Positions 9,105-17,684 of a stretch of DNA of 64,000 nucleotides are shown here, piece after piece. The stretch's first letter is position 1. Each line of letters begins with the position of its first letter. This DNA is from Cyclobacterium sp. SYSU L10401 (GTDB taxonomy: Bacteria; Bacteroidota; Bacteroidia; Cytophagales; Cyclobacteriaceae): NCBI RefSeq assembly GCF_010993705.1, contig NZ_WOFO01000001.1, positions 548,598-612,597 of the forward strand, written 5' to 3'. Under the pieces are notes generated by a model, which worked only from the letters and a program-made list of their open reading frames with translations, made no database searches and was not told where the DNA came from. A program made the position numbers and the translations under genes.

Positions 9105-9374
9105 CGATTAGAAATAGATAGTAATTTAGTCGAAAATGCTCCTGAACATGTTAGAGACTTATTGAATCTTATTCCAAAAAGTCATATCCAGTCATTTTAG
9201 GTTAATCAGGACGTTGAATAACTTGTCAAACATTATTCTTAGGAAAAAGTAGTTGGGAAAACAAGTTATGCTGGACGTCTCCATATTGCTTTGGCAACTC
9301 TGAGCCATGCAGACATTTTAGTAAGCTGGGGCTTTAAACCTGAAATATGCATTAGGAATTCTATGGCAGACTGA
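9105..9374 (+). pseudogene. Decayed PIN-domain (VapC-like) toxin gene
   Basis: One continuous frame with three internal stops. The readable parts are LEIDSNLVENAPEHVRDLL, then NLIPKSHIQSF, then EKVVGKTSYAGRLHIALATL and SHADILVSWGFKPEI. This follows the C-terminal half of a PIN-domain family whose intact members read approximately VVGxTSxADCxHIALATIxxADILVSWNFKHI. The conserved acidic and histidine stretch is recognisable. The 5' half is missing, probably lost with the adjoining IS66 fragment. No antitoxin is visible. It is a remnant, not expressed as a protein. Confidence 0.6.
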
Positions 9375-9387
9375 AATTACTTCAAAA

Positions 9388-9540
9388 TCAGTCACTCGTT
9401 GCAGTTTTCAACTTTCCCATAGCGGTTCTAGTTTCGAAACTGCCTGATTTTCTTGCAATTTCAGCCTTGATAATAAAACCTATTTCATCATAATCCGGGT
9501 TATACTTATTGTTAACATTGATAAAATCAGGGGGTACAAT
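9388..9540 (-). pseudogene. Possible minus-strand coding remnant
   Basis: A 50-codon open stretch without a start codon, bounded by a stop at each end. It reads like real protein, for example IVPPDFINVNNKYNPDYDEI followed by GFIIKAEIARKSG and ETRTAMGKLKTATSD. I do not recognise the family. It lies in the 350-bp gap between the PIN remnant and the serine hydrolase, in otherwise unassignable sequence. The rest of that gap (9541-9724) shows nothing I can name. Confidence 0.25.
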
Positions 9541-9724
9541 TCAGTAAACCTTAAGCTGGAAAATGATTGAAATTCACCTACCTTTAGAACCTATGAGTAC
9601 TTGTTGTAAAAGCAGTAGCATAGTCGTAGTGTACCAGTCATGTGAACCCGGTTTCCGACTCCGAACGGCTTGCATGGGCTTATTCCGTATACAGGACGGC
9701 AGTCCGGTCTAACCATATCACCAA

Positions 9725-10756
9725 ATGAAAACGAAACAAATCCTCCGGATTGTATTGCTCGTTGGGACTCCGATCTCCCTGTATTTTGTGCCCTGGACGC
9801 TTTTGTTTGCCTGGTTGGCGCCACTGCCGGGTACGGTAGGGGAGGAAGTACAGGCCTCGCTGAAGCATGATTTTGATGGCATTCTCGTGTATGTGGACCA
9901 GAAGGGAGCAGAACCGGAGTATTACGCCGCCGGATGGCATAACCGGGAGGAGGAAATACCCGCCAGGCCGGATGCCTTGTTCAAAATTGCCAGCATTGGT
10001 AAATTGTACGATGCGGTGCTGATCACGAAACTGCTTGGTGCACAGCGCCTATCCCTGGACAACACACTTGCCGATTATTTTCCCGAATGGGTAGGAAGGA
10101 TTGAACATGCAGAAAGGATTACCATCCGAATGCTGGTGCAGCACCGGAGCGGAATTCCCAATTTAACCGACACCCCGGATTTTTGGATCAACCCCCCTAA
10201 AAGCAGCGAGGAAGCCCTAAAGCGAGTACTAGATTTACCGGCTGACTTTGAACCGGGTGCAGCCTATGCTTATTCCAATACCAATTACCTCTTACTATCC
10301 GAACTGATGGAAAAGGTGCTGGGATATGGTAAATTTCAGTACATGCAAGAGCAAATTTTCCAACCCCTGGGACTGAAGAATACCTTCGGTTCCTTACTGG
10401 AGGTAAACCTGAAGGAGCTGATGAGCGGCTATTACATAGGGGTGGAGGAAGATATCAAAATGACAGACTACGGTTCCATGATCGCCACGGCCGAAGATGT
10501 GGGCATTTTCCTTCGGGCATTAAACGAAGGATCCCTGTTTACCGGGGATGAGCAGGAGATCTACTCCTCTATTTATGTGTACGAGCATACCGGTTTGATT
10601 CCCGGTTACCAGAGCATCGCCAGGTACCACAAGGACATCGACACCGTGGTCGTCCAATTTGTGAATACAACGAATTTTGACGGGTACACCTGGAGTTTGT
10701 CCGAAATTACGTTCAATCGAATTGGTAAAATCCTTCGAAAACGGCTCGGCGCCTGA
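9725..10756 (+). CDS. Serine hydrolase of the class C beta-lactamase/PBP fold
   Basis: Penicillin-recognising-enzyme fold hydrolase. All three motifs are present: SxxK as S90-I-G-K93, YxN as Y183-S-N185, and H288-T-G290 in place of KTG. An N-terminal hydrophobic segment (about 8-34) is a signal anchor, so the enzyme faces the periplasm. The family covers esterases, D-aminopeptidases and beta-lactamases; nothing here fixes the substrate, and resistance should not be assumed. The 3' end (LSEITFNRIGKILRKR) has a partial second copy at 12603-12674, on the far side of the cytochrome gene. Confidence 0.85.
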   Translation: MKTKQILRIVLLVGTPISLYFVPWTLLFAWLAPLPGTVGEEVQASLKHDFDGILVYVDQKGAEPEYYAAGWHNREEEIPARPDALFKIASIGKLYDAVLITKLLGAQRLSLDNTLADYFPEWVGRIEHAERITIRMLVQHRSGIPNLTDTPDFWINPPKSSEEALKRVLDLPADFEPGAAYAYSNTNYLLLSELMEKVLGYGKFQYMQEQIFQPLGLKNTFGSLLEVNLKELMSGYYIGVEEDIKMTDYGSMIATAEDVGIFLRALNEGSLFTGDEQEIYSSIYVYEHTGLIPGYQSIARYHKDIDTVVVQFVNTTNFDGYTWSLSEITFNRIGKILRKRLGA

Positions 10757-10941
10757 TCGCCAAAGCCAGACGAATTAAAGCGATGGATTTGTCTTTCTTC
10801 CCGACTTGCAACCCGGGCATTCGGATTTTTAGTAAATTGACGTCACATTCGAGAACAAGCAATGGTAGCGATCGTATCTCTCATCCTATGACAGGCATTC
10901 TGATCCTTTTTCAGCTTTGTCAGGCAGCCGGATGCCCTGGG
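10757..10941 (+). repeat. Imperfect repeat, copy A (downstream of the hydrolase)
   Basis: Non-coding stretch after the hydrolase stop that matches 12675-12873. Shared blocks include TTTTTAG, TCACAT/CCACAT, CAATGGTA, CTCATCCTAT, TGATCCTTTTTCA and ATGCCCTG in the same order. A short open frame across it is not supported as a gene. The remaining 65 bp before the cytochrome gene show nothing recognisable. Confidence 0.7.
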
Positions 10942-11006
10942 GAGCGGCTTCCATGGGAGTGGTCTGATAAAGATCATTCGATACCAGCATAGTATTTTAG
11001 CCACAT

Positions 11007-12545
11007 ATGTCTACGTTCCATTTATCCATCATCCTGCTTTTACTGACAGGAATACCGTGTTCCAACCTGTTGGCCCAACAGGTGTCTTTACAAAAAGGGA
11101 GGATATTGGCTCAAAGCTATTGCAGTAGCTGCCATGACTATCCATCACCCTCTCTATTACCGAAAGCTATCTGGAAGGATCATGTATTGCCGCAGATGGC
11201 TGCCTTAATGGGAGATCAGGAGGCGCAGGATAGCCTGGGTATCTGGGAGGATAAATCAGCGGAAGAAGTCGCCATCATTAAAAAGTTAGGGGCCTATCCT
11301 TCTTCAAGACAAATCAGCTCTGCGGAATTCCAGGCGATTATGGATTTTTATATGGCTGAAGCACCGGCAGAATTACCGCCTCAGAAATCCAGGGAAAAAC
11401 CCGAAGAACAAGGTACTTTTACCACAAAAACCGTTTTTATCGAGGGTATACAAAGTCCGAAAACAAGTCTGGTGGCTATCAATGAAGAGAGGAGGGAACT
11501 CCTTATCTCAGATGCAACGAAAAATCAACTCTTTGTAAAGGATCTAAACGATGAATTATTTACCCTGCCCACCATCAGTAGTCCGGCAGTCCATTTTATC
11601 CAAAAAGCTCCTAACGTTTATAATTTTATAACCATCGGTTCCATATCCCCCAGTGACCTATCCCGGGGTGCACTCTATGAGATGGATTTAAATGCCAACA
11701 GCTGGATTAAAAACCTGGATCAGCTAGCCAGACCCGTATACGGAATTTGGGGAGATTTGGAAAAGGATGGGAAACCCGAATTTCTGGTCAGTAATTATGG
11801 ACACCATGGGGGAAACATATCCATTTACAAGGATGGTAATCTTCAATCAAAACCGCTCCAACTTGGTGGAGCCGGAGCCAGGAAAATAGAGGTCAGTGAC
11901 CTGAATCAGGATGGTAAGCCAGATATACTGGCACTTTTTTGCCAGGGCAATGAGCGACTGTCCGTTTTTTACAATAAGGGCAATGGACAGTTTGATGATG
12001 AGAAAGTATTGCTACGGTTTTCTCCTGTAATGGGCACCAGCTATTTTGAACTGCAGGATCTGAATGGGGACGGGGCATTGGACCTGCTCGTAAGCAACGG
12101 GGATAACTGGGACTACTCTTCCGTTCCAAAACCATATCACGGCTTCCGCATCTATGAAAACAAAGGAGATGGTATTTTTGAAGAGGGGTGGTTTTATCCT
12201 CAATATGGTGCGGCCAAGGCTATGGCTGTTGACTTTGATGGGGATGGAGACCTGGATCTGGCTACCATCGCTTTTTATGATGAACTGGACCATCCAGAAG
12301 AACAATTCCTGTTGTTTGAAAACACGGGGGACCTGACTTTTCAGCCCAAACTGATACCAGAGGCTGCATTGGGGAAATGGCTGACCATGGATGTAGGTGA
12401 TATAGACGGAGATGGAGACCTGGATATCGTACTGGGTTGCTATCTCCACAATACCATGGAATATACAAAACTACTCCTTCGGGGCATTGAAGAAATTCCC
12501 AATGTATTGATTTTGGAAAACAATAGTAATCAAAAACAAAAATGA
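11007..12545 (+). CDS. Exported c-type cytochrome fused to VCBS/FG-GAP repeats
   Basis: Signal peptide about 1-24. A mono-haem motif C39-S-S-C42-H43 lies in a small cytochrome c-like segment (about 30-125). It is followed by FG-GAP/VCBS blades with calcium-binding-like DLNQDGKPD, DLNGDGALD, DFDGDGDLD and DIDGDGDLD motifs from about 285 to 490, which build a beta-propeller. No membrane helix or wall anchor is obvious. Similar proteins are common in Cytophagales and are thought to act in the periplasm or at the surface; substrate and redox partner are unknown. It sits between the intact hydrolase and the copy of the hydrolase's 3' end. Confidence 0.82.
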   Translation: MSTFHLSIILLLLTGIPCSNLLAQQVSLQKGRILAQSYCSSCHDYPSPSLLPKAIWKDHVLPQMAALMGDQEAQDSLGIWEDKSAEEVAIIKKLGAYPSSRQISSAEFQAIMDFYMAEAPAELPPQKSREKPEEQGTFTTKTVFIEGIQSPKTSLVAINEERRELLISDATKNQLFVKDLNDELFTLPTISSPAVHFIQKAPNVYNFITIGSISPSDLSRGALYEMDLNANSWIKNLDQLARPVYGIWGDLEKDGKPEFLVSNYGHHGGNISIYKDGNLQSKPLQLGGAGARKIEVSDLNQDGKPDILALFCQGNERLSVFYNKGNGQFDDEKVLLRFSPVMGTSYFELQDLNGDGALDLLVSNGDNWDYSSVPKPYHGFRIYENKGDGIFEEGWFYPQYGAAKAMAVDFDGDGDLDLATIAFYDELDHPEEQFLLFENTGDLTFQPKLIPEAALGKWLTMDVGDIDGDGDLDIVLGCYLHNTMEYTKLLLRGIEEIPNVLILENNSNQKQK

Positions 12546-12602
12546 GTTCCCGGTATAAGGAAACCTCCAAAGGTGGGTTGGCTTTACAAGTAATGCATTC
12601 CG

Positions 12603-12674
12603 ATTGCTAAATTCTCCTTATTTGAAATTATGGACCGGATTGGTAAAACCGTCCGCAACCGGTACGTATCCTAA
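12603..12674 (+). pseudogene. Remnant of the 3' end of a second serine hydrolase
   Basis: The frame IAKFSLFEIMDRIGKTVRNR ending at the TAA at 12672 aligns with the last 20 residues of the hydrolase at 9725-10756 (WSLSEITFNRIGKILRKR). Upstream codons are interrupted. The downstream flank also matches, so this is a duplicated 3' end with its flank rather than chance. Confidence 0.6.
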
Positions 12675-12873
12675 TTGCAGAAAGCAAGCGGTTTGCCTCG
12701 GTGGATGCAGATTTCTTTCTGGTGTCCCCACCTGGGCAGGCATATTTTTAGAAAATGGAGACCACATGTTCGGACAACCAATGGTAGAGACCGTATTCCT
12801 CATCCTATTCACCACGTTGAAAGGAATCGTGATCCTTTTTCACCTTTGTTTGGCTGTTTGCATGCCCTGCTCC
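12675..12873 (+). repeat. Imperfect repeat, copy B
   Basis: Partner of 10757-10941, with the same ordered blocks and several small insertions, for example an extra stretch around CACCACGTTGAAAGG. Longer open frames cross it but have no RBS or family resemblance, and I do not call them genes. From 12874 to 12985 the sequence becomes AT-rich and shows nothing else. Confidence 0.7.
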
Positions 12874-12985
12874 AGTTGATCACAAGTCTGGTGCGGGTAT
12901 TAACTGATATTAGAAAGTATATGAAGGCAATCAGGGACTTCTGTTGGAGAAATATTAATTTTCTAGAGATTTACCAGAATTTTAG

Positions 12986-13159
12986 ATGATTTGTTCCTAT
13001 TTTTCCAACAAAATTGAATCGTCTTTGCTTGAATTTTTGTTGAAAATGTTTAATTTAGAAAAGAAATATGGTAAAGATGTCTATGCAAAATTGGAACCCA
13101 AAAAATTGTATTTTGAAATTATTAATAGGTTAAAAGGGTTTGTAAAAAAAGCAAGGTGA
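12986..13159 (+). CDS. Small unknown protein (57 aa)
   Basis: I do not recognise it. It has an ATG start, no interruption, and reads as a charged, helical, probably cytosolic protein (LLEFLLKMFNLEKKYGKDVY, ending GFVKKAR). Base composition is clearly more AT-rich than the flanking genes, as in the next two genes. The stop is 46 bp before the 65-residue ORF. It could be a small partner of the SDH proteinase or an unrelated short ORF. Confidence 0.4.
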   Translation: MICSYFSNKIESSLLEFLLKMFNLEKKYGKDVYAKLEPKKLYFEIINRLKGFVKKAR

Positions 13160-13205
13160 GGTATACAAAAAAAGTTAGCTAGTTAGATGTTTCTATATTT
13201 GTAAT

Positions 13206-13403
13206 ATGAGTAAATCGAAAAAATCGTCAAAAGTGAATGAAAAACAGTTGATTGAAGAATATAATCAATTGATGTCCACTGGTACCCTGAAAACTAGTAT
13301 TAATCAGGAATGGACTGAAAAAGGTGATATTATTGAGAAATTTACTATGTATGGGAGTTATACCCCAGTAAAGACCTCTAGCGGATCAGGTAAAATATTT
13401 TAA
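13206..13403 (+). CDS. Small unknown protein (65 aa) preceding the SDH proteinase
   Basis: Lysine- and serine-rich N-terminus (MSKSKKSSKV), a helical middle, then a polar tail ending SGSGKIF. No signal peptide or membrane segment, and I know no family. The stop is only 6 bp before the proteinase start, so translation is probably coupled and the protein may be its partner or adaptor. A TATATTTG box (a good -7 element for this phylum) lies at 13194-13201, almost touching the ATG, but no matching -33 element is seen. Confidence 0.6.
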   Translation: MSKSKKSSKVNEKQLIEEYNQLMSTGTLKTSINQEWTEKGDIIEKFTMYGSYTPVKTSSGSGKIF

Positions 13404-13409
13404 ACCACA

Positions 13410-14312
13410 ATGCCAAATTGGAGCGAGGTTCTTAAGGAAATTCAGGAAACGCATAATGCTAACCCAAGCGAAAATGCGATAGATAAGGTTCGAAGGAAAT
13501 ACCTGCTGCAGGTATCAAAACATACAGGAAGAAATGTGATTGCCTATTATTCAGGCTGGTTACAAAAACCTAAATCACCTGATACAGCTGTAAATGATAA
13601 GGATAAGTCAGGATTTATGTTGACAATCCATAAAATGGATAAGTCGATGGGATTGGACCTGATTCTGCACACTCCAGGAGGTGATTTAGCAGCGACTGAA
13701 TCAGTGGTCGATTATTTATATTCCATGTTTGGATATAACATCAGGGTAATTGTCCCCCAAATTTCCATGTCTGCGGGTACAATGATAGCATTAGCATCTA
13801 AGGAAATCGTGATGGGAAAGCATTCTAACCTTGGCCCCATTGACCCTCAAATGGGAGGATTGGCTTGTCAGGCGGTTTTGAACGAGTTTGAAGATGCCAA
13901 AAAAGATATTAAAATCAATCCTCAAGCTGCACCACTTTGGCAAGTAATAATTGGAAAATACCATCCGACTTTCTTGGGAGCTTGCAAACAAGCAATTGAC
14001 TGGTCGGAGAGCATGGTTGAAAATTGGCTTGTTAATAACATGTGTGCTAATGATAAGTCAAAGGTGAAACCTATTCTAAGGATGTTCTCAGACCATAAAC
14101 ATCAAAAATCACATGCTCGTCATATTTCGAAAAGACAATGCGTGGAGGTTGGGCTAACTATAAGTTCCCTAGAAGATGATCAAGTTCTACAAGATGCAGT
14201 TTTAACAACTCACCATGCATTCATGCATACATTTTCGCACACTGCTGCAGTCAAGGTTATTGAAAATCAACATGGTGTTGCATATATAGAACAATCCGTC
14301 CCAACCGGTTAA
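13410..14312 (+). CDS. SDH-family Clp-fold serine proteinase
   Basis: Member of the serine dehydrogenase proteinase (SDH_sah, PF01972-like) branch of the ClpP/crotonase superfamily. The oxyanion-hole glycines are in LHTPGGDLAA (about 87-95). The nucleophile is S121 in ISMSAGTMIA, and NLGPIDPQMGG (140-150) follows as in the family. No signal peptide or membrane helix, so it is cytosolic and may bind membranes peripherally. At 300 residues it is a normal length. It ends the AT-rich cluster that starts at 12986. The target is unknown, and a defence or regulated-proteolysis role is only a guess from the setting. Confidence 0.85.
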   Translation: MPNWSEVLKEIQETHNANPSENAIDKVRRKYLLQVSKHTGRNVIAYYSGWLQKPKSPDTAVNDKDKSGFMLTIHKMDKSMGLDLILHTPGGDLAATESVVDYLYSMFGYNIRVIVPQISMSAGTMIALASKEIVMGKHSNLGPIDPQMGGLACQAVLNEFEDAKKDIKINPQAAPLWQVIIGKYHPTFLGACKQAIDWSESMVENWLVNNMCANDKSKVKPILRMFSDHKHQKSHARHISKRQCVEVGLTISSLEDDQVLQDAVLTTHHAFMHTFSHTAAVKVIENQHGVAYIEQSVPTG

Positions 14313-14404
14313 AAGGAAAAAAAATGGCCCCTAAGCCTTGGTTTTTTTGGAATAGGCGCCCCGAGAGGGCAGGGTTATTTACCCCTCAGGATGTACGCTT
14401 GACC

Positions 14405-17400
14405 TCATTTCTGAAGATTCCTACGTACTCCCGCTATCTTTTCCAGTAAAGCTTCCCGGCGATTGCCCGATTCAGATGTGATCGGTTGATCTGTGCCAGC
14501 GTAAAGCCTTCCAATAAAATCCACCGTTTCTTCGTTCCCCGCGCTTTTGATTTCTTTCCAAAGACCGGAAGCTTCCTCGCTTTCACCCAGTGCTTCCAGT
14601 GCAAATAAAGCCAGCAACTGCTCGGACCGATTGCGGGACATGTTTTCAGTAGCAGCTATTACTTGTTGCATGTGCGAGCGAAACAAGTCCTCCTGATTCT
14701 GGGCTTGGGCTACCAGTCCCAACAAGTAACCCTGCATCGTTTCGTTGGTGGTGAAAGGCTTACCTACGCCCAGGTTTTCGGGCCATTCCAGGGATTTTTC
14801 CAGTTTGATACGGGCGGATTTCCACCTCCTTGCCTGCATGTCTTCCAGGGCCGCATTCAGGTACACTGTCTCAAATAGGGCCCTGCCTTCTCCGGCTCCC
14901 TCATAGGGCAACACATGGATTTTGTCGAGCAGGTCCATGGCTTTTTTGTATTGGCCCAGGCTATTCAGTACCCGGATGTAATCCATCTCCAGCACGTAGC
15001 TTCCGGAAAACTTCCGGGTGGCATCTCTTAATAGGGACAGGGCCTCCTGGTCATTGCCGTTTTCTGCCTGATATCGGGCCAGGTGCTGCCAGTGCCTCCA
15101 TTGGGAAGGGTCCATTTCCCAGGCCTTTTTCAGATCGGCCAGGGGATCTTTTCCTCCCGTTTTTTCAAGCAAAAGGGCTCGGTTTAGGTAGAAAGTCGCT
15201 TCATCGGCCTTTTCGTCTATTTCGGTCAATAGTTTTGCTGCTTCTTCGGTTTCATTAAACGCCATTAGGTTTAGCGCCAGGTAATAATCCAGCTTCCAGT
15301 GCAATCGCTTCTCATTTGCTTGCTTTAGCATCTGCAACGTTTCTTTTCGGTAAGGCAGGACAAAGGCAATGGGTTTGGCCAACAGGGCGTCCAGACCCGA
15401 CTCGTCCTGCTTTTCATCCAGAAAGGCCTTCCAGAGATCTACCAGGGCATGTGCCGGGCTTTGTCCCAAAACCTGCAAGGCCTCGGATTTGCGGTCGTAT
15501 TTTAGATAGGTAGCGGCGAGTTCCAAGTGGGTCTGGTAGGGGAATTCATTGTTGATAAGCCCCTGAAATTCCTCCAGCCGCTGTGGGTCTTCCTCGTTCA
15601 GGTATTGTTCGAACCGGATAAAGTGATTCAGGGGGTCGATATCCCATAGCTTTTCCAACACCTCCCCGGCTTGCTGGTTTTCCCCGGCTAGCCGGTGTTT
15701 GACAGCCAGCACCTGGTAGGCCATGATGTTGTACACATTAAAATCCAAGGCTTTGCGGGCATAGTCGGAGGCTTTTGCCAGGTTGTTTTCAGCCAGATGG
15801 ATCTCAGCCATGGCGGTGTAGGCGGAAGAGCGGAATTCCATGGATCGGGCAGCCCAGCCATAGGCTTCCAGGGCATCAACCGACTGACCGAGCTCCCTGT
15901 AAATGCTTCCGGCCACAAAATTGGCCTGGGGGTCAAAGAAATCCGTGTCCAGGGCTTGGGCAATTTGTTCCAGAGCATCTTCATACCGCCCAAAACGAAA
16001 GAGCAGCTCGGCATAATCGATGTTCGCCTGCTGGTGTCCGGGCTCCTGCCTGAGCAGTTCTTCGTATTTGGCCTGGGCTTCCGGATAGGCCCTGCTGTAA
16101 TAGTCCTGCCGGGTGTTGTAATACAATGCGTCTATGGCTGAAAGCGGTTCCGCTTCGGTTTTATCAAAAGACCGGTTCAATTTCATGGGGTCTTCGCTCG
16201 CCCAGGAATAGACTTTTTCGGTTCCCAAAATCAATTCCAGATTTTGTAGGGGAGCATCCAGGGCCAGTTCTTTGGTAATCACATCCATGGGCTGCCCATT
16301 AAGGGTGATGGTTTGGGCCGGTTTATCGTTGATGTAAACCTGCAGCTCTTCTTGAATGGTTTCAAACGGATTGAAGGATAAGGAAAGCGTTTGGTTGGCT
16401 TCTTTTATATGGAAAACACCGGACTGGCTCACGGCACTGATGCCGCCAATCTGCTTGACGGGAAACCAATAATCTGTCCACTGGTCAATGGTATAGGGGG
16501 CAAATCCTGCCTTGCTCAAAGGGCTGGGTTGTCTTGGACTGGGCGAAAACTGGTTGAGCATCCGCCCGGCCTGAAATTCCATGTATTGGCCGTTTTTATC
16601 GGTCAGCAGGTCTTCCCAAATGCCTCCGGAGCGGGACAATGCCCAAAGCCACAATTTTTTACCGGGCATGTCATCGTAACTGGAAAAATGTCCAAAGCCA
16701 TATCCCTGATCATGAAAATACCCGCCAAAGTGGTTTTGGAAAGAACCTGCCATGTGGTGGGATTTGCTGGAGCCAAAGGCATTGTTGGCATAGAGGCTCA
16801 CCTCTTTTCCCTCCTGAATGGGCCAATCCATCAGGGCACCACTGTGCTGTAGTGCAATGTGTCCGGGGTAAAAAAATTCCTGGTCTTCGCCCACATGGGC
16901 TGCTGCCGTCATCCAGTTGTAGTAGGGCTGCCGCAGGGGTTCGGGGTTGTACCAGATCCCTTCCGTCTCAAAATAGGCTTTGTCTTTGGGCAGGTTGATC
17001 TTCACCCGCCATTGGGTCCTGGAGGGTAGATCCATAGTGCCTACGATGCAAGTAAGGGACCCATCCTCATTTTCATACACCAGGTAATCTACCGGAGTAG
17101 CTGTAGCAGGGGAATGGCCTATAATACCAAAATTGAATTCTATCCCACCGGATGTCCAGGGTCCACGCATGGCGATGTTCCTGAACTTGACCACTTCGTT
17201 TTCGTAAATGAAATCTTTTCCCGTAGATTTTTCAACAGCACTCCAGACCCGGCCACCGATTTCCGGCATGATGGTGACTTTCAGGTACTCATTTTCCAGG
17301 GTAATCAGGTTCCAGTCCTGCTTAACCGGATCCACACTGTAGCCTTCAAATTTAAAATAGGGGTATATGTCCGATTTATAGGCCAGGGAAGGCACCGGGC

Positions 17401-17521
17401 TGGGATCGGAAAATGGGTAGGTAGTGAAAGTAGTCGGTTCCTGAGATACCTGGGCTTTCTGGCTCCAGCAGAACTGAGCGAACAGCAGACCTAGTGCTGC
17501 AATGCCATATTTAATTTTCAT
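14405..17521 (-). CDS. DUF5107 plus TPR exported protein
   Basis: Large exported protein (about 1038 residues) with a signal peptide (MKIKYGIAALGLLFAQFCWS). A DUF5107 domain lies at about 30-330 (MPEIGGRVWSAVEKSTGKDF, GGIEFNFGIIGHSP). Tetratricopeptide repeats fill about 470-1000. DUF5107 has the galactose-mutarotase-like sandwich fold, which suggests carbohydrate binding, though no activity is proven for the family. The start at 17521 is preferred because the next upstream start, at 17569, would bury the signal peptide behind 16 residues. It stands alone on its strand and faces the SDH proteinase tail to tail. The 92-bp gap between them has no clear terminator. Confidence 0.8.
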   Translation of the reverse strand: MKIKYGIAALGLLFAQFCWSQKAQVSQEPTTFTTYPFSDPSPVPSLAYKSDIYPYFKFEGYSVDPVKQDWNLITLENEYLKVTIMPEIGGRVWSAVEKSTGKDFIYENEVVKFRNIAMRGPWTSGGIEFNFGIIGHSPATATPVDYLVYENEDGSLTCIVGTMDLPSRTQWRVKINLPKDKAYFETEGIWYNPEPLRQPYYNWMTAAAHVGEDQEFFYPGHIALQHSGALMDWPIQEGKEVSLYANNAFGSSKSHHMAGSFQNHFGGYFHDQGYGFGHFSSYDDMPGKKLWLWALSRSGGIWEDLLTDKNGQYMEFQAGRMLNQFSPSPRQPSPLSKAGFAPYTIDQWTDYWFPVKQIGGISAVSQSGVFHIKEANQTLSLSFNPFETIQEELQVYINDKPAQTITLNGQPMDVITKELALDAPLQNLELILGTEKVYSWASEDPMKLNRSFDKTEAEPLSAIDALYYNTRQDYYSRAYPEAQAKYEELLRQEPGHQQANIDYAELLFRFGRYEDALEQIAQALDTDFFDPQANFVAGSIYRELGQSVDALEAYGWAARSMEFRSSAYTAMAEIHLAENNLAKASDYARKALDFNVYNIMAYQVLAVKHRLAGENQQAGEVLEKLWDIDPLNHFIRFEQYLNEEDPQRLEEFQGLINNEFPYQTHLELAATYLKYDRKSEALQVLGQSPAHALVDLWKAFLDEKQDESGLDALLAKPIAFVLPYRKETLQMLKQANEKRLHWKLDYYLALNLMAFNETEEAAKLLTEIDEKADEATFYLNRALLLEKTGGKDPLADLKKAWEMDPSQWRHWQHLARYQAENGNDQEALSLLRDATRKFSGSYVLEMDYIRVLNSLGQYKKAMDLLDKIHVLPYEGAGEGRALFETVYLNAALEDMQARRWKSARIKLEKSLEWPENLGVGKPFTTNETMQGYLLGLVAQAQNQEDLFRSHMQQVIAATENMSRNRSEQLLALFALEALGESEEASGLWKEIKSAGNEETVDFIGRLYAGTDQPITSESGNRREALLEKIAGVRRNLQK

Positions 17522-17621
17522 TGAGATACGAGAGAATGTCAGACTAAATCTAACAAAAATCCCCTTCAAATACCTGAGGTATTGTAGAAACGGTCCCTTT
17601 AAGTGACCAATTGCTCATTAA

Positions 17622-17652
17622 ATTAAAAAAAAAGGGACTCATAAGTCCCTTT
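17622..17652 (-). terminator. Terminator of the DUF4168 gene
   Basis: AAAGGGACT (17631-17639), a 4-base loop, then AGTCCCTTT (17644-17652). On the minus strand the stem is followed by nine or more Ts. It sits 33 bp past the DUF4168 stop. Confidence 0.9.
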
Positions 17653-17684
17653 TGAATAATATACAGATTAGAACTTATTAACTA

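Noticed and set aside
10783-10992. Short open frame after the hydrolase
   Set aside because: It lies in the imperfect repeat shared with 12675-12873, with no RBS and no recognisable protein. The repeat is scored instead.
12604-12989. Overlapping open frames after the cytochrome gene
   Set aside because: They run across the hydrolase remnant and repeat copy B in frames that do not follow the remnant.
15695-16141. Plus-strand frame inside the DUF5107 gene
   Set aside because: Shadow of the TPR-coding minus strand.
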